Assembly (NCBI GenBank): GCA_029865515.1
Contig: JAOUGQ010000044.1
Span: 1-15,792, forward strand
Direction: 5' to 3'
Origin: Nitrospirota bacterium
GTDB lineage: Bacteria; Nitrospirota; Nitrospiria; Nitrospirales; UBA8639
Length of the DNA stretch: 15,792 nucleotides
Each line of letters opens with the position of its first letter. Position 1 is the stretch's first letter. This document shows positions 15,014 through 15,792 of the stretch, piece after piece. The position numbers and the translations under genes are program-made. Under the pieces are notes generated by a model. That model was not told where the DNA came from. It did not search any database and was given only the letters and a program-made list of their open reading frames with translations.

Positions 15014-15180
15014 TGTTAATCGTATTGGCTGGGGTTCTCGTATTGGCGATCTTACTGGCTCTCCTCGATTGGTATTATTGGGGAAGATTCCCTAATAAGC
15101 GAGAGCAGGCTAAACGAAATCCCCTCCCTAGCGAAAAGAACTCCCGCTCGTGTTGGGCCTTATGGAAACAAAAGAATTAA
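15004..15180 (+). CDS. Tiny single-helix membrane protein, 58 aa
   Basis: A short frame: an N-terminal membrane helix (MEIMLIVLAGVLVLAILLAL), then DWYYWGRFPNKREQ and a basic tail (KR, KK, WKQKN). Orientation would place the basic tail in the cytoplasm. Two starts: ATG 15004, or ATG 15013, which shares bases with the preceding stop and fits translational coupling. No family recognised. Support is position, coupling and clean membrane topology rather than similarity. Confidence 0.6.
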   Translation: MEIMLIVLAGVLVLAILLALLDWYYWGRFPNKREQAKRNPLPSEKNSRSCWALWKQKN

Positions 15181-15217
15181 GATGTTCGGCTTACAATCTT
15201 TTTCATTCTCCGACATC
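15181..15217 (+). terminator. Stem-loop directly after the 58-aa gene
   Basis: GATGTTCGG (15181-15189) pairs with CCGACATC (15210-15217) with one bulged T and a 20-nt loop, beginning at the base after the stop codon. Only TTT follows, so it is a weak terminator or a 3'-end structure. Confidence 0.35.
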
Positions 15218-15218
15218 T

Positions 15219-15246
15219 TTGGAAAGGTAATGGAGCTCTCTATATG
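15219..15246 (+). promoter_or_regulatory. Possible sigma-70 promoter for the 15318 gene
   Basis: TTGGAA (15219-15224), 16-bp spacer, TATATG (15241-15246); each hexamer matches consensus at four positions. A small CTCTC/GAGAG inverted repeat (15236-15250) covers the -10. It would give a leader of about 65 nt. Confidence 0.35.
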
Positions 15247-15317
15247 AGAGTGAGATCTTACATTCTTTACTGATGGCCTGAGAAAAAACAAAAACCATAT
15301 CCAGACAGGAGGCGGGC

Positions 15318-15578
15318 ATGGAAATTTTAACCCTTTCGATTGCCATTGTGGCACTAGTCATCGCAGTAATGGCATTCCAACGAACCGGTGGAATTCATGA
15401 TCTTCGCAAACAAATGGAAGACCTAAGTTCAAAAAGCGACCAAGCAACCAAAGGCGCGCGGGACATGACTGCCGATGCGCTCAGTCGCCTAGAAACATTC
15501 ATTCGAGGACAACAAAAACCTTCCTCGGAAGAAGAACATTCACAATCTCAACCACCAACGATGGAGAACAAACCATGA
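15318..15578 (+). CDS. Small membrane-anchored coiled-coil protein, 86 aa
   Basis: Unrecognised family. An N-terminal membrane helix (about 3-20, ILTLSIAIVALVIAVMAF) is followed by a long polar helix with heptad-like spacing (about 26-64, HDLRKQMEDLSSKSDQATKG onward) and a Pro/Ser/Glu-rich tail. The layout resembles YtxH-like or other anchored coiled-coil envelope proteins, but no signature is decisive. AGGAGG at 15307-15312 is 5 bp ahead. Its TGA overlaps the ATG of the next gene (ATGA), so the two are coupled. Confidence 0.8.
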   Translation: MEILTLSIAIVALVIAVMAFQRTGGIHDLRKQMEDLSSKSDQATKGARDMTADALSRLETFIRGQQKPSSEEEHSQSQPPTMENKP

Positions 15579-15792
15579 AACCCTGGGTCATCCCGACAAC
15601 AATGTTTTGCATAGGATTGGGCCTGGGATTGAGTGGGCCAATTTTGGCTAGTCGGTACATGGAACCCTATATGCCCGGGTTCCTGAAGAACTCGCTCCAT
15701 CCACTGGAAGGAATAGTAACCAATAAACAACGTGACAAGGATCGGTTATTGGTGACTGTCACCACACAAGATGGAACAATTTTAACAACCTT
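15575..15792 (+). CDS. Exported or anchored hypothetical protein, C-terminus cut by window edge
   Basis: 72 residues are visible before the right edge. The N-terminus MKPWVIPTTMFCIGLGLGLS looks like a signal peptide or membrane anchor (one Lys, then a hydrophobic core to about residue 25, ILAS as a possible cleavage region). The visible mature part has a Tyr/Pro-rich stretch (YMEPYMPGFLKNS) and then a beta-rich segment (LEGIVTNKQRDKDRLLVTVT). The start overlaps the preceding stop, with GGAGA about 8 bp ahead. The family cannot be named from this fragment. Confidence 0.7.
   Translation, partial: MKPWVIPTTMFCIGLGLGLSGPILASRYMEPYMPGFLKNSLHPLEGIVTNKQRDKDRLLVTVTTQDGTILTT

Noticed and set aside
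1..15792. CRISPR array, transposase, prophage or toxin-antitoxin system
   Set aside because: No regularly spaced repeats, transposase, integrase or phage genes were seen; the only long repeated element is the promoter-like pair.

Overview
The window reads as chromosomal DNA of a Gram-negative bacterium with roughly balanced base composition. The gene content and protein style (type IV pilus ATPases linked to ispE and prs, several MscS-like channels, many small membrane proteins) would suit Nitrospirota (Nitrospira-like). That assignment is an impression from protein style and is not proven by any marker here. No rRNA, tRNA, CRISPR array, insertion sequence or phage gene was found.

Left part (1-6834, all on the minus strand): a tightly packed run in the transcription order pgsA, pilB, pilT, pilC, ispE, prs. 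It combines a phospholipid-synthesis enzyme, the two motor ATPases and platform protein of a type IV pilus, an isoprenoid-precursor kinase and PRPP synthetase. Gaps are 14-48 bp up to ispE, then 98 bp before prs. That last gap holds a perfect 12-bp palindrome and a possible internal promoter. prs runs off the left edge, lacking only its last few residues.

Middle (6835-9043, plus strand): a good sigma-70-type promoter (TTGCGA, 17 bp, TATAAT) drives an unrecognised 105-aa protein. A small GIY-YIG protein and a classical MscS channel follow; the mscS stop codon lies exactly in the loop of a perfect hairpin.

Right part (9044-15792, plus strand): an accessory region that looks like an envelope or osmotic stress module. 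An ECF sigma factor, a 60-aa protein translationally coupled to it, and a CmpX-like mechanosensitive channel form one operon, comparable to the sigX/cfrX/cmpX neighbourhood of Pseudomonas. Next come a frameshifted remnant that resembles the 60-aa gene, a stand-alone receiver, a LapA-type membrane protein, a second channel-like protein with about five TM-helix repeats and no cytoplasmic beta domain, and a string of tiny one-helix membrane proteins, the last cut by the right edge.

The most interesting unlisted structure is a pair of promoter-like segments, 11188-11222 and 12895-12929. They match at 29 of 35 positions with identical spacing and look like an ECF-type promoter (TGTGAC near -35, GTCTAA near -10). 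One precedes the remnant/receiver block and the other the repeat-type channel. The simplest reading is that the ECF sigma factor encoded here controls these satellite units; this is an inference to be tested.
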